Shown here: positions 1-11,859 of the stretch, in pieces | How the letters are laid out: the number at the start of each line of letters is the position of its first letter | How positions within the stretch are numbered: the stretch's first letter is position 1 | Assembly: GCF_029867415.1 (NCBI RefSeq) | Contig: NW_026705220.1 | Coordinates: 744,001 to 808,000 of the forward strand | Length of the DNA: 64,000 nt | Reading direction: 5' to 3' | Source of the DNA: Vicia villosa | Lineage: Eukaryota; Streptophyta; Magnoliopsida; Fabales; Fabaceae | Translations under genes and position numbers: made by a program | Notes under the pieces: model-generated | Seen by the model: only the letters and a program-made list of their open reading frames with translations | Databases searched by the model: none | Told to the model about the DNA's origin: nothing

Positions 1-83
1 CCACTTCTCATGGGGTTATTCACTACCTTTCGCACCAAACTTAAAGTCTATGATTTACACCCCCTCTAAGTTTGAAAGGGGGA
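1..83 (+). pseudogene. 3' end of old Copia pol and polypurine tract, copy 1
   Basis: This matches 11461-11541 almost base for base, and there the upstream sequence encodes a Copia RNase H. The window therefore opens within the last codons of a degenerate pol. A polypurine tract (GAAAGGGGGA, about 74-83) directly precedes the LTR. The rest of the element lies outside the window. Confidence 0.6.
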
Positions 84-281
84 TATTAGAATACATAGAA
101 GGCATGGTAGTTATAGTTAGTTACAACTAACTATAACTAATTATAGAAAAAGTTAGTTAACTTTTGTAAAACATAGTTAGGGTGATCTATTTTATATATA
201 CACTAAGTTCACCCATTTGTATGATTCAATTAATGAAAACCAAACATGAAGATCATGCTATTTAATTTCTCTCATGCATCA
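84..281 (+). repeat. Copia 3' LTR, copy 1
   Basis: The LTR starts directly after the purine tract with TATTAG, which looks like a mutated TGTTAG. It has a TATATATA stretch near 195 and a CA near 281 that may be its end. The right boundary is uncertain because the only other copy in the window (11542 onward) shares the downstream flank too. Roughly ten substitutions separate the two copies over about 370 bases. Confidence 0.5.
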
Positions 282-475
282 AGATTAACTTCAATATTAT
301 AAATTTTAACTCCATGAAATCTTCTCTAGTATAATATCGTGCGCTAGAATAAAATGTTTTAAAATATCACCCTTTCACAATTATTCATTAATAAGGCTTT
401 AAAAGCAGTTATAATAAAGATTTAATATTTTAAAAATATCTAATGATTTTGATTAAAGAGTCTCACATAAGATAA
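282..475. other. Duplicated flanking DNA, left part of copy 1
   Basis: Non-coding, AT-rich sequence that recurs at 11738-11837 and, beyond the CACTA element, at 14488-14590. The last five bases (GATAA, 471-475) are the left target-site duplication of the Copia element that starts at 476. The segment resumes at 5378. Confidence 0.75.
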
Positions 476-910
476 TGTGAGATATTGGATCGAACTCTAG
501 TATGGTCGAAGGATAGTTTCTTGGTGCGACGGGGTTAAGCATGAAGTCGAAGGTTGTTCACATGCTTGTGTCGAAGATGCTAGGGTTGTTAGCATGTTAA
601 ATTAGGTTTTAGTGTTTAAACCCTAATTTGTTAAGTTAGCTTGTTTATTAAGTTGGCTTGTGTAATGGGCCTTGTGGAAAAAGCCCATTAGTTCGTATGT
701 TAGATTTTATTATAAATAGCATACTAGTCTCTCGTCATTGTAAGCTGCAAATCCTAATTTAGGGTGAGAGAGGTTATTTGTTATTCTTGTAAACTTGTAA
801 TATTATCAAAAGAGAAATTAAAAGAATAGCATTTATAACCAATTCTTGTGTTCTCCTTATCTCCCCTAATTCCCTTTTATATTTTGTTCTTGACATCGTT
901 TTTCACAACA
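476..910 (+). repeat. 5' LTR of the Copia element
   Basis: 435 bp, TG...CA ends, and the same length as the 3' LTR at 4943-5377. It supplies the promoter for the element's genomic RNA; a TATAAATA box lies at 711-718. Confidence 0.95.
711..718 (+). promoter_or_regulatory. TATA box of the 5' LTR
   Basis: TATAAATA within the LTR, 236 bp from its start. The same octamer is retained in the 3' LTR (about 5178-5185). Transcription would begin about 30 bp downstream, placing the U3/R border near 745. This is a motif reading only. Confidence 0.55.
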
Positions 911-912
911 AA

Positions 913-926
913 TTGGTGCGGTGAGC
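913..926 (+). other. Primer binding site, non-standard
   Basis: Two to three bases after the LTR comes TTGGTGCGGTGAGC. This is the position of a primer binding site, but it is not the usual copia sequence complementary to initiator methionine tRNA (TGGTATCAGAG). The TGG start fits the CCA tail of a tRNA. I cannot name the cognate tRNA. The gag ATG follows immediately at 927. Confidence 0.6.
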
Positions 927-1690
927 ATGGAGAAGATGCCTTCAACAAAGTATGAGATTGAAAAGTTCACCGGAGTGAATGATTTCGGTCTGTGGCGCTT
1001 GAAGATGAAAGCCCTACCGGTTCAGCAAGGTTGCTTGGAAGCGTTGAAGGGAGAGGCATCCATGAATGCAGAATTGACGGCAGCGGAGAAGACGAATATG
1101 ATCGAGAAAGCACACAACGCAATTTTCTTGAGCCTTGGTGATAAGGTTCTTCGGTCGGTATCAAAGGAAACGACGGCATCCGGGTTATGGGTGAAACTTG
1201 AAAGTTTGTACATGACCAAACCGCTGGTAAATCAACTCTACCTGAAGCAAGCTTTGTATTCATTCAAGATGATTGAAGACAAAGTGTTGGCTGAGCAGTT
1301 GGATATGTTCAACAAGCTGATTCTTGATCTTGAAAATATTGATGTGAAGATCGATGATGAAGATCAAGCTGTTACTATTGTGTTCTTTGCCTCGATCACA
1401 TGCTTACTTCAAAGAAACTCTCCTGTATGGAAGGGAGTCCCTGACCTTTGAAGAAGTTCAATCAGCCCTATATTCAAAGGACCTGAACGAACGAAAGGAG
1501 CATAAACCTTCGACTGTTGGCGAAGGTTTGGCCGTTAAAGGAAAACTCTTACGAAAGGATGGTAAGTTTGACAAGAAGAAGGGAAAAAGCCAGTCGAAGT
1601 CTTACAGTGCCGAAGCATCTGGCATTCGATGCTATCATTGTAAGAAAAAGGGTCACACAAGAAAGGTGTGCCCTGAACGCCTGAAAGATC
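927..1690 (+). pseudogene. Copia gag (capsid and zinc knuckle)
   Basis: Gag forms the particle in which the element's RNA is reverse transcribed. The ATG at 927 was chosen because an upstream GTG at 921 lies in the primer site. The N-terminal part (FTGVNDFGLWRLKMKALPVQ) and the middle part (LWVKLESLYMTKPLVNQLYL) are typical of copia capsid (UBN2 / retrotrans_gag families). The reading frame shifts near 1375. The continuation in the next frame carries a CX2CX4HX4C zinc knuckle at 1630-1671 (CYHCKKKGHTRKVC). The break leaves no complete Gag. Confidence 0.9.
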
Positions 1691-3250
1691 ATGGAGGTAA
1701 GGATAATGGCAATGTAGCCATTGTTCAAGATGATTTCGAATCATCTGATGTTCTTGTGGTTTCAAGCAGTGACTCGAGAAGAGAGTGGATTATGGATTCA
1801 GGTTGCACCTACCACATGACTCCAAACAAAGACTTGTTCGAGGAATTATGTGATCAAGATGGTGGATCAGTATTGCTGGGAAACAACAAGGCTTGCAAGA
1901 TTGCAGGTGTTGGATCTGTGAGGTTCAAACTCCATGATGAGTCAATAAGGTTGTTGACTGAAGTCAGGTATGTTCCTGATTTGAAGAGAAATCTACTTTC
2001 TCTTGGTGAATTCGACAAGAAAGGATATGTTTTCCAAGGAGAGAAAAGTATCCTAAGAGTCATGAAGGGTTCCAAGGAAGTTTTGAGAGGCGTAAAGAAA
2101 CAAGGCTTGTATACCCTTGAGGCTGAAGTTGTAAGTGGTTCGACAAATGTTGTATCCACGAAACCTTTGTCGAATACAGAAATCTGGCACATGAGATTGG
2201 GCCATGTCAGTGAAAGGGGTCTGGTCGAATTAGGGAAATAAAATATGCTTGGTGGAGACAAAGTCGAAAAGCTGAAGTTTTGTGAACCCTGTGTACTTGG
2301 AAAATCTTGCAGAGTGAAGTTCAACAAAGGCAAACAAAGAACACATGGATCCCTTGATTACATCCATGCTGATCTTTGGGGGCCTGCAAGGTGTCCATCA
2401 CATTCAGGATCATGGTATTTTCTATCCATAGTAGATGATTACTCCAGAAAATTATGGGTATTCATCCAGAAGACTAAGGATGAAACTTTTGAGAATTTCA
2501 AAAGTTGGAAGACTCTGGTTGAAAATCAGACTGGCAGAAGGGTCAAGAGGTTGAGAACCGACAATGGCCTTGAATTTTGCAATGAGGCATTCGACAGTTT
2601 TTGTGCTGCCTCTGGTATTGCGAGGCATAGAACTACTGCAGGTACTCCACAGCAAAATGGTTTAGCTGAAATGTTTAATCGAACTATTTTGGAGAGAGTC
2701 AGATGCATGTTGACTAGTGCAGGGGTAAAAGAAGGTGTTCTGGGCTGAGGCTGTTTCGACAGCAATATATCTGATAAACAGATGTCCTTCGACAACGTTA
2801 GATATGAAGATACCTGAAGAAGTTTGGTCGGGACATCCACCAGATCTCGACAAACTGAGAGTATTTGGCTGCGTAGCCTATGCTCACATTAGGCAAGACA
2901 AGGTCGAACCTAGAGCTCTGAAATGCATGTTCATGGGATACCCTGAAGGAGTCAAAGCTTATAGGCTATGGTGCCTAAAGCCAGGTCACAGGAGGTGTAT
3001 CATCAGTCGAGATGTAGTTTTCAATGAAGCTGAAATGGATTTTAAGAAAATTGATGATGTTGGTCGAAGTACAGATACATCTGACGAAGAGCTGGAACAG
3101 GTAGAGATTCCTGTTAAGGTGGAGCATGTTGATGCTGAATTGCATATCTCTGATGAAGTCGAAGAAGAAGCAGAAGATGCTGAGGAAGTTGAGGAAACTG
3201 ACGATGACTACCTATTGTCGAGAGATAGGTCGAGAAGAGTCATCAAGGCA
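1691..3250 (+). pseudogene. Copia protease and integrase region
   Basis: Protease is marked by WIMDSGCTYHMT, with the catalytic Asp codon at 1795-1797. A GAG-pre-integrase zinc-binding region follows (WHMRLGHVSERG ... CEPCVLGK). The integrase core shows HADLWGPA, DDYSRKLWVF, RTDNGLEFC and TPQQNGLAE, consistent with a DD35E catalytic triad. A TAA stop at 2239-2241 interrupts the pre-integrase region, and the frame shifts around 2740 within integrase. The rest of the integrase runs in the new frame (GHPPDLDKLRVFGCVAYAH), followed by an acidic linker around 3060-3220. Family knowledge: protease matures the polyprotein and integrase inserts the DNA copy. Confidence 0.92.
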
Positions 3251-3289
3251 CCTCAGAGACTTGGGTATGCAGATCTTATAGCTTATGCC

Positions 3290-4900
3290 TTAATCTTTGC
3301 ATGTGAGGTTCTAGACGAAGAACCTAGAGACTACAAGGAAGTTATGAGGAGTCCAAATAAGACTGAATGGCTGAAGGCCATGGATGATGAGATTAAATCT
3401 CTTCATGATAATCATACTTGGGAACTGATCAAGAAACCTGCTGGGGCAAGGTTAGTCAATTGTAAATGGATTTTCAAAGTTAAGGAAGGAATTGAAGGAG
3501 TGACGTCGAAAAGATACAAGGCAAGGTTAGTTGCAAGGGGTTTCACTCAGAAAGAAGGTGTCGACTTCAATGATGTGTTTTCTCCTGTTGTGAAGTATAG
3601 GTCCATTCGAATGTTGCTTGCCATGGTGGCACAGTTTGATCTTGAACTAGAACAAATGGATGTGAAGACTGCGTTCTTGTATGGTGATCAAGATGAAACG
3701 ATCCCGATGAGGCAACCTGAAGGGTATGTCGAAAAGGGGAAGGAAGATTGTGTGTGCAAGTTAAAGAGATCTTTGTATGGGCTGAAACAATCTCCTCGAC
3801 GGTGGAATAGGAGATTCGACAAGTTCATGGCACGCATAAGTTTCATTAGAAGTCAGTTCAACCACTGCGTTTACTTCAGATTTTGACCTGGTAATTCATT
3901 TGTTATTTTGTTGCTTTATGTGGATGATATTCTCATAGCAAGCAACAATGTCGAAGATGTGATGAGGGTGAAGGCTGAACTCAATAAGGAGTTCGATATG
4001 AAGGATCTGGGAGCTGCTTCCGAGATTCTTGGAATTGACATTCAAAGAGATAGAAAGAAGTCGAAGTTATGCTTATCTCAAGAGGCATATCTACGGAAGA
4101 TTCTCGAAAAGTTTGGTATGTCGAATTCGAAGCCAGTTGTGACTCCAACAAACCCTCAATTCAAGTTGAGTATTGATCAGTGTCCCAGTATTGATGTCGA
4201 AAGAGCCTATATGAATAGCATCCCATATGCTAATATAGTTGGTTCTTTGATGTATGATATGGTCTGTACTAGACCCGACATAGCATATGCAGTAAGTCTT
4301 GTAAGCAGGTACATGGCGAACCCTGGAAAGGCTCACTAGCAAGCATTGAAGTGGATTTTAAGGTACATAAATGAGTCTCTGAATAGAGTCCTAATTTATG
4401 GTGGAGCCTTGGGTGAAGATAGTAAAGCAATAATAGAAGGATATGTCGACTCTGATTATGCAGGTTGTATGGATTCCAGAAAATCTATTTCTGGATATGT
4501 TTTCACTATGTTTGGCACTGCAATTAGTTGAAAAGCAACACTTCAGAAGGTTGTTGCTCTATCAACCACTGAAGCGGAGTATATTGCCCTAACTGAAGCT
4601 GTGAAAGAAGCATTGTGGCTCGAAGGTTTTGCGAAGGAGCTGAAACTTCAAGGTTGAGGTATCACTGTTAAATGTGATAGTCAAAGTGCAATACACCTGT
4701 CGAAGAATTCAGCCTATCATGAGCGAACTAAGCACATTGATGTGAGGCTGCATTTCGTCAGAGGAGTAATCGAGCGTGGAGAAGTCAAAGTGCTGAAGGT
4801 TTCGACTGAAGACAATGCTGCTGATATGATCACCAAGACATTGTCGAGTTGCAAGTTTTTCCATTGTATGCAGTTGATAAAGCTGCATGAAGAAAGCTAA
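3290..4900 (+). pseudogene. Copia reverse transcriptase and RNase H
   Basis: The RVT_2-type reverse transcriptase starts around TEWLKAMDDEIKSLH and continues through KARLVARGFTQ, the MDVKTAFLYG block and SLYGLKQSPRRW. The catalytic LLYVDDILIAS box lies near 3910-3945. RNase H follows (YVDSDYAGCMDSRKS, LSTTEAEYIAL, CDSQSAIHLSKN, RTKHIDVRLHFVR) and ends at TAA 4898-4900. Premature stops sit at 3884 (TGA), 4337 (TAG), 4529 (TGA) and 4655 (TGA). Two of them (4337 and 4529) replace a conserved Trp codon. No frame change is needed in this part. Confidence 0.92.
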
Positions 4901-4930
4901 TTTGTTCCTTGACGTTGTAGAGTTAGGTCC

Positions 4931-4942
4931 AAGGTGGAGATT
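4931..4942 (+). other. Polypurine tract of the Copia element
   Basis: AAGGTGGAGATT sits directly before the 3' LTR, in the place where plus-strand DNA synthesis is primed. It is a purine-rich but imperfect tract. Confidence 0.7.
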
Positions 4943-5377
4943 TGTGAGATATTGGATCGAACTCTAGTATGGTCGAAGGATAGTTTCTTGGTTCGACGGG
5001 GTTAAGCATGAAGTCGAAGGTTGTTCATATGCTTGTGTCGAAGATGCTAGGGTTGTTAGCATGTTAAATTAGGTTTTAGTGTTTAAACCCTAATTTGTTA
5101 AGTTAGCTTGTTTATTAAGTTGGCTTGTGTAATGAGCCTTGTGGAAAAAGCCCATTAGTTAGTATGTTAGATTTTATTATAAATAGCATACTAGTCTCTC
5201 ATCATTGTAAGCTACAAATCCTAATTTAGGGTGAGAGAGGTTATTTGTTATTCTTGTAAACTTGTAATCTTATCAAAAGAGAAAGTAAAAGAATAGCAGT
5301 TATAACCAATTCTTGTGTTCTCCTTATATCCCCTAATTCCCTTTTATATTTTGTTCTTGACATCGTTTTTCACAACA
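4943..5377 (+). repeat. 3' LTR of the Copia element
   Basis: 435 bp and collinear with 476-910 without indels. It differs at about ten sites. It is followed by the right copy of the GATAA target duplication at 5378-5382. Confidence 0.95.
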
Positions 5378-5656
5378 GATAATATAGGAGTTTGATATGT
5401 GTTTTTAAGGGGAAACAATCTTCAATTTAAAATTCAGTTTTGTAAGGATGAGTTTAGTCTAACTACATATTCTAAGATGATACGAGAGTTTTATTTAAGA
5501 TCTATTAGGTAATCTATTATCATTTCCGCTATCAGACCATCCATCGTTTATTTTCACAGTTCATATATCAAATTCAGGACATAAGGGATGTGTTAAATGT
5601 ATTCAATCCAGGACAAGATATGTGTTAAAGAGTCTCACATCAAATAATATAAGACT

Positions 5657-5659
<3 letters not shown>
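5378..5659. other. Duplicated flanking DNA, right part of copy 1
   Basis: This resumes the segment interrupted at 475. It is recognisable at 14590-14866 with a few percent divergence. No coding signal is seen. Both copies run into a (TA)n array, after which they share nothing. Confidence 0.75.

Positions 5660-5746
<87 letters not shown>
5660..5746. repeat. (TA)n microsatellite, about 43 units
   Basis: Pure TA dinucleotides. It marks the right limit of similarity to the second copy, whose array is at 14867-15005. Confidence 0.98.
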
Positions 5747-5747
<1 letters not shown>

Positions 5748-5749
<2 letters not shown>

Positions 5750-7053
5750 AGCGTATCTAATGAGAACTGATATCTACGTGAAAAACGAGAACAATTAATC
5801 ATACCCATTAATTTTTTATCCATTTAAATTAATGGACTAGATTAATTTCTCTTACTATGGTCCTCTTTCTTTATAACTTATTTAGTCTATACCAAAATTT
5901 AATTCATGTTATATTTTAGGAAATATGATAACTAATTAAATTCTTTTTATAAATTTTTATCATAAAATAATTTTATTGAAATTATTTTTTTATTTTTTAA
6001 TTAATATACAAATATTTAATTTTATTATATTAAAATATAACAATTAATACATCAATTAAAACTTATGAAATTTTTATTGAAATTTTTATTTTTATTATTA
6101 TTAGATTAATATATAATTCTATTATCGATTTTAAATAATATATTCATTGTTATTTTTTATTCAATAACAATAAATATAATTTAATTGGTTATCATTATTC
6201 TTAACATAAATTAATTTCATCTGTAGTGTTTTGTCATTTTATAATTATATTATATTTATTATCATTGTATTAAAAAAATTAACATCATAATTAAAACCCT
6301 TAATATAACTCTATATTAATTCCCTAAAAATATATTCTACGTAGTATTCAAATAAAAAAAATTAATACAACTTTGTATTAATCAAAATCATTAATATAAT
6401 TATAAATTAATATAAGAACTAATATAACCATATAATAATCAAGATATTTAATACTAATGTATATTTTTATTATATAGTTATATTATTAATTTTAATTAAT
6501 ATATATTTATATTATTAATATAGTTATATTAATATTTTTAAACAATATATATATATATATATTTATTATATAGTTATATTATATATTTTTATTTTTAATA
6601 CAATAACATTAAATATTCGTATATTAATTAAAGACAAAAAAAAAATCGATAAAAATATTTTATGTTGAATAATCTATATAAATAATATAACTGGTTATCA
6701 TAATTCTTAAAATAAAACAAATTTATTTATTCATAAAATATAATGTGAATTAAATACTTATTGTTTAGATGATTTAAATTTTGAATATTTGTATTATATT
6801 TTATGATAATATCCTAAATAAAATTAAGTATGATAGTAACGAGTTTTTAACGATATTTTAATAAAAATTTAATAATCTCAATAAAAATATTTTAGGTAAC
6901 AATATCTTTTTATGGATGTTTTAAATATTAAATGTGATAGAAAAAAAATTCAATAAGGTGCTCTTTATATGGAATTTGTAAATATGAAACGTTAATTAAA
7001 TTTAATAGTTGATAACTATAGTTCTCGTTTCTCACCATAGATATCAGTTCTAA
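5748..7053. mobile_element. AT-rich non-autonomous DNA element with terminal inverted repeats
   Basis: 5762-5792 (GAGAACTGATATCTACGTGA onward) is repeated in inverted orientation at 7021-7052, about 31-32 bp with a few mismatches. The roughly 1.2 kb between is very AT-rich with no open frame. It looks like a MITE-like or deletion derivative, possibly Mutator-like. I could not define its exact ends or a target duplication, so the superfamily is open. Confidence 0.5.
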
Positions 7054-7075
7054 CCTTGATAGTAGGCCATATAAA

Positions 7076-7890
7076 TGTTGTTTGGTGCACAACTTTTTAT
7101 TAGGATTTAATCAGATTTGTTGCAGTTATTTTAGCAATGTTTGTATGATTTGTTTGACAGCTGAAAATGTTCAAATCAGATTTAAATTTGAAATATAATA
7201 AATCATATCTTATTGTTGAGACAATTATGTAGAAGATCATATCCAATAGAATCAGCTATTTTCTGGACTAAATCAAATCAAATATTCAAAGGAGAAAAGT
7301 CCATAAGACATTGCTATATAAGGAGGCTCTAGTTTATGCTCGAGACATGGATTTTGTGCACAAGATTTAGTATCTTTGTGCTAGGATTTTGAGTTTTTGT
7401 AACTTGTATTCAACACTAATGACATCATAAATATTAGTGTTGAATCTTTGTGTACACCACTTATGCTTCAGTAACTTGCCATGGTTATTGGTTTGTCTTA
7501 GTTGAGTTGTAAATTCAACATTCAATATGGTTGTTATTGAAGTTGATCACTTGGGATTATTGATTGAGATAAAGTGAGAGGAGTTCTCATATTTAGGAGG
7601 AGATCTAAATATAAAGTCATTAGGATTAGGAAGATGTCTTGAACATCGTGGGGATTGGTGTTCATAGAAGACTAAGTGTACTAATTCGAAGTTGTTTTCT
7701 TTCTTGGGTAGAGTATCCTCCAAACGTAGGTGTTGTTTGAGCCGAACTTGGTTACCAATATCTGATGTTATTTATTTTTTTGCATTGACTTTGTAATGCT
7801 GTCCATTTGTGTGTTAAATCTGGTTTAACTTGTTGGACCAGAATTTCCAACATTGTGTCCAACATTTCTCCCATCAGAAATATAATTACA
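7076..7890 (+). repeat. 5' LTR of a Sirevirus-like Copia element
   Basis: It begins TGTTG and ends ATTACA, directly before a degenerate primer site. A TATATAAGG box lies near 7314. The downstream gag (7957) is Sirevirus-like, which identifies the LTR. No second LTR and no target duplication are visible, so the left end is a best guess. Confidence 0.55.
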
Positions 7891-7903
7891 ATTGGCACCA
7901 AAG
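7891..7903 (+). other. Degenerate initiator-Met primer binding site
   Basis: ATTGGCACCAAAG lies immediately after the LTR. It resembles the copia consensus ATTGGTATCAGAG with three changes. The same spacing to gag is normal in Sireviruses. Confidence 0.5.
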
Positions 7904-7956
7904 AAGGCACCCTAATTTGTTTGGGTGAGCTCTAGGGAGTATATTTTTCTGTTTAA

Positions 7957-8709
7957 ATGGACAACACTAGGGATGGAGGTTCAGTTAACATACCACATAT
8001 TTTGGATGGCATAAATTATGACTATTAGAAAGCAAAGATGGTTGCTTTTCTTAAATCCATAGACAACAAAACTTAGAAGGTTGTGGTTAAAGGTTGGAAA
8101 CATCCTGTGATCACTTCTCAAAATGGTTCTACAATCTTAAATCCTTAAGCTGATTGGTCCAAAGATGAAGATGATGAAGCTCTTGGAAACGACAAAGCCT
8201 TGAATGCCATATTCAATGGTGTTGACAAGAATTAGTTCAGACTAATCAACACTTATATTGAAGTTAAAGAAGCTTGTAAGATACTTAAGACTCTTCATGA
8301 AGGCACATCCAAGGTAAGGATGTCAAGACTACAACTCCTCACAACTGAGTTTGAAAATTTGAAAATTATGGATGACGAATCCATATCTAAGATCAACATT
8401 AGATTGCGTGATATAGCCAATAATTTTTTTGCTTTGGGAGAAAAGATTTCAGAAGAGAAGTTGGTAAGAAAGATCCTCAGATCTTCGCCTCATAAGTTTA
8501 ACATGAGGGTAACTAATATAGAAGAAGCCCAAGATTTAAGCACTTTGAAGGTTTATGAACTCATTGGGTCCTTACAAACCGTTGAAATTTCTATAAATGG
8601 AAGATCAGTAAAGAAGAACAAATGTGTAGCCTTTGTATCCAATACTCAAGAGAAGGTAAATAAGGTGATAAGGATACTGAAGATAGTTTTCCAGATGCTA
8701 TTGCTTTAG
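7957..8709 (+). pseudogene. Sirevirus-like gag, truncated
   Basis: From the ATG at 7957 one frame runs to 8709 but is broken by TAG 8026, TAG 8074, TAA 8146 and TAG 8233. The visible protein includes SVNIPHILDGINYDY and later FENLKIMDDESISKINIRLR and SEEKLVRKILRSSPHKF. These belong to the copia capsid family (UBN2) as found in Sireviruses. At least the stops at 8026 and 8074 fall where Trp is expected. The element is cut off shortly after 8709, before any zinc knuckle or pol. Confidence 0.8.
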
Positions 8710-8745
8710 TTGGTAGAAAGTTCAACAAAGCTTTGAGAAGACTGG

Positions 8746-10950
8746 ACATAATAACACTATGTGAAAACTGTTACAACACATAGACCACCCTCAAGCACCC
8801 CAAAGTCTCAATACACCCATACTTACCAAAACATATATTTAACTACTTCTCGCAACAATTTAACACAATAATATAATAGAAAATATATATAAAAAAATCA
8901 AATGCAAGGTTAAAGTGTTTTTGACTGGTGCATCTTGTAACAAAGAGTTTGAATCTTTTATATAGCCTTAGACCCCCTCTTCATATACAAAACTAAGTGA
9001 TATGGAAATTCTTAAACATGTACATTTTCGACTGACCCTAACATTAAAAAGATGATATTATGGACATAATTCATAGTGAAATTACATATGTCGCAAGTTA
9101 ATTTGCAACACAAGTCAACTCAAAGTTAGTTATGTCATTGTAAGGTTAAGTAGTTAGTTGATAGTGTAACTAGTTTTGTTAATTCAATTTAGATACACAT
9201 TGCTTCATTCAATTCTCTAAAAACATACCTTACTTTCATTTTCTCTAATATTATCATTTGATCTTTCTTTCTTTCTTGTCAAGTTATCTCAACAAACAAG
9301 TCAATATGCTAAAAAATATAAGGTTTCAAAATTGATTGAAAGAAGAATTTTACTTTGGTATGCAAAAACCACAACCTTCATACACGCAGAGCTAGCTTAC
9401 CAAAAACAGTTGTTCTCTGACCCTATAGTCCACACCATTGTTGATAGTAAAAACTTTTTGTGAATTAAGATAGAAAAAAACCATTGGAACACAACCTTTT
9501 CAGCTGCTATAGGTCCCACTATCTGACCCAAAACTTTTAGTTTTCACTTGATAATAGGATAGGGCCCTTAATTGTTTTATATTCTCTACTAGAATTTTAT
9601 TTACATATATTATTTCTAAGCAAGTACAAAACTCCACTGAAGGAGAAGAAATGCAAAACACATTTAAGAGAGAGAGAGAGAGGTGTAATCTTGATTCAAT
9701 GAATGAAGAAGTTAGTTACAAAGTTCCAACTATATATCAACAAACTATAACTAACTAAGAGAGTAAGTAATCTCATGTAAAAGAGTGTAGGATAAGGTAA
9801 AAGGACAATCATAAATATCATGCAAAATGAATCATGCAACTTAGACTTTTTCTTCATGCAACTTTTTGTTCTTCATCTGTTAATATTATTGGTGTTATAT
9901 TTATTATTTATATATCACAGCCACAACCATAAAAATTTAACGCCACTTATTTTATTCATTTCAAATCAACTTCTTCATTTGTTATGGCTTCTTTGGTGTG
10001 TGAGAATTTATCATTTTATGATAATTTACGTTAAGGTTATGTACCAAAAATAGATAAAAGGTTCAACGTATAGTGGAATATAATTATATAATTACCCAAA
10101 GGTAAGTTCTACCTAATTTAAGGTCTATCTATATTTGGTGTTTTGAGTTTCAAAGGTCTTTTTAGTAGATCCAAGTTTAAATTTTAAACCACATTTAGAG
10201 TTAAAATGTCATTTTCTTTATCCAAACAACTAAGTTACAACAAAATTACAAATCAAAACATCAATTAATTCATTCTTGTAAATTATGTGTCTCTAATCTC
10301 ACTGAATTGCACGTTGAAGTGTTAATCTTACATGTACATCCCTTACTCCACCTATTAAAGATCTTTATTGTTGTATCAAAGATCTTTTACAACAAAATTC
10401 ATTATTAGCATATCATGTGAGTACGATTTTTAAGCCAACCCAACATAAGTCACAAAAGCAACCATGTGAATACACCTTGATCTTCCACGACCTAAGCCTC
10501 ATCTTTTTAGTCATATACAACATCGACAATTCGACCATATTTAGAAATGAACATAAGGGAAATTTGAGGATTGACCACAACTCTATGGAGTTTGTGTGAG
10601 AGTATGAAACCCACCACTTATTGAGCTGGATTTGTACTTTGAGTATTCATGGGATGTGTCCTTTTGAGTATATGGACTTATGAAAGTATTGGGCGCAATT
10701 TTTGAATATGTTGGATCTAGAAAGAGGTCCACGTGTCTTCTTGTGTCTTTGAGTAGTGAATGTTCTTGAATGTTATTTGCAAGTACACAAGTTAAATTGA
10801 GCTATTCTTTTCAAGAAACAAAATCATATGAGAGCTAATGACGTGGATGACCTGTCTTAATTCACAAAGAATAAACTAAAAGAGGAGTTAGAAAGATAGT
10901 TTATTGTCCTCAAAATAAGATATGTTTCAACAAGTTCATGTCTGTACCTC
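8746..10950. other. Intergenic region with scraps of LTR-like sequence
   Basis: I see no gene. 8900-9060 carries, on the minus strand, a motif (TTCCATATCACTTAGTTTT) that recurs near 47100-47200 and recalls the CCACATCG motif of TRIM LTRs. 9120-9260 and, in antisense, 9600-9790 look like parts of small Copia LTRs (repeated TAGTTAGTT motifs, an (AG)n run at 9668-9682). 9800-10950 is AT-rich with a few short open frames that resemble nothing I recognise. Confidence 0.4.
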
Positions 10951-11541
10951 TTGTTTGGCATTAGAGTTTGCTAAAGAGAATTCTTCAATACCTTAGTGGC
11001 ATCATCAACTATGGCATGCTTCTCCAACCAGCAAATCCACTCACAGACATCTCTCTAAGATCTTACAACGAATCAAACTGAGCAATTGATCCAGATGATA
11101 GGAGATCAACATCGGGTACTTGTATTTACTATGGTCCAAATCTCGTGGCATGGAGCTCTAAGAAACAATCAATTATGGCACGCTCGAGCACTGAAGTTGA
11201 ATATTGGACCCTTGCTCATTCATCATATGAATTGTTGTGGATTAAATCACTCCTTTCAGAGCTTCACCTTGACTATCACACTCCCACATTGCTTTGTGAC
11301 AACCTCAACGATGTGTTACTTTTTCACAACCATATCCTACATGCAAGGACATAACATATTGAACTAGATATCCATTTAATTCGAGAAAAAATCATCGCGG
11401 ACAAGCTAAAAGTTCAACATGTTCCAGGGAACACACGAACTGCAGATGCCTTAACCAAGCCACTTCTCATGGGGTTATTCACTACCTTTCGCACCAAACT
11501 TAAAGTCTATGATTTACACCCCCTTAAGTTTGAGAGGGGGA
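10951..11541 (+). pseudogene. Copia RNase H remnant and polypurine tract, copy 2
   Basis: Translation gives RNase H landmarks of a Ty1/copia pol: RSTSGTCIYYGPNLVAWSSK, SIMARSSTEVEY, LLCDNLNDVLLF, then the C-terminal VQHVPGNTRTADALTKPL. Frames change and stops occur (for instance within the first 100 bases and around 11353). A purine tract (GAGAGGGGGA) precedes the LTR at 11542. This is the same element family as at position 1. Confidence 0.8.
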
Positions 11542-11737
11542 TATTAGAATACATAGAAGGCATGGTAGTTATAGTTAGTTACAACTAACTATAACTAATT
11601 ATAGAAAAAGTTAGTTAACTTTTCTAAAACATAGTTAGGGTGATATATTCTATATATACACTAAGTTCACCCATTTGTGTGATTCAATCAATGAAAACCA
11701 AACATGAAGATCATGCTATTCAATTTCTCTCATGCAT
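11542..11737 (+). repeat. Copia 3' LTR, copy 2
   Basis: Collinear with 84-281. It starts TATTAG after the purine tract. The end is approximate. Shared non-LTR sequence continues beyond it, which shows that this is a duplicated segment and not two independent insertions. Confidence 0.5.
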
Positions 11738-11859
11738 CAAGATTAACTTCAATATTATAAATTTTAACTCCATGAAATCTTCTCTAGTATAATATTGTGC
11801 GCTAGAATAAAATGTTTTAAAATATCACCCTATCACACACTACAAAAATACGGCTCTGC

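Larger units (their letters stand above)
476..5377 (+). mobile_element. Complete Ty1/copia LTR retrotransposon, decayed
   Basis: A 4,902 bp element with two 435 bp LTRs, both starting TGTGAGATATTGG and ending TTTTTCACAACA, flanked by the 5 bp target duplication GATAA (471-475 and 5378-5382). The order gag, protease, integrase, reverse transcriptase, RNase H is the copia order. I count about ten differences between the LTRs (roughly 2.3 percent), so the insertion is fairly recent. Frameshifts near 1375 and 2740 and in-frame stops at 2239, 3884, 4337, 4529 and 4655 make it non-autonomous. The uninterrupted insertion site is visible in the paralogous copy at 14575-14595. Confidence 0.95.

Noticed and set aside
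967..2853. Minus-strand frames opposite the Copia gag and integrase
   Set aside because: The plus strand has clear gag and pol motifs; the antisense frames show none.
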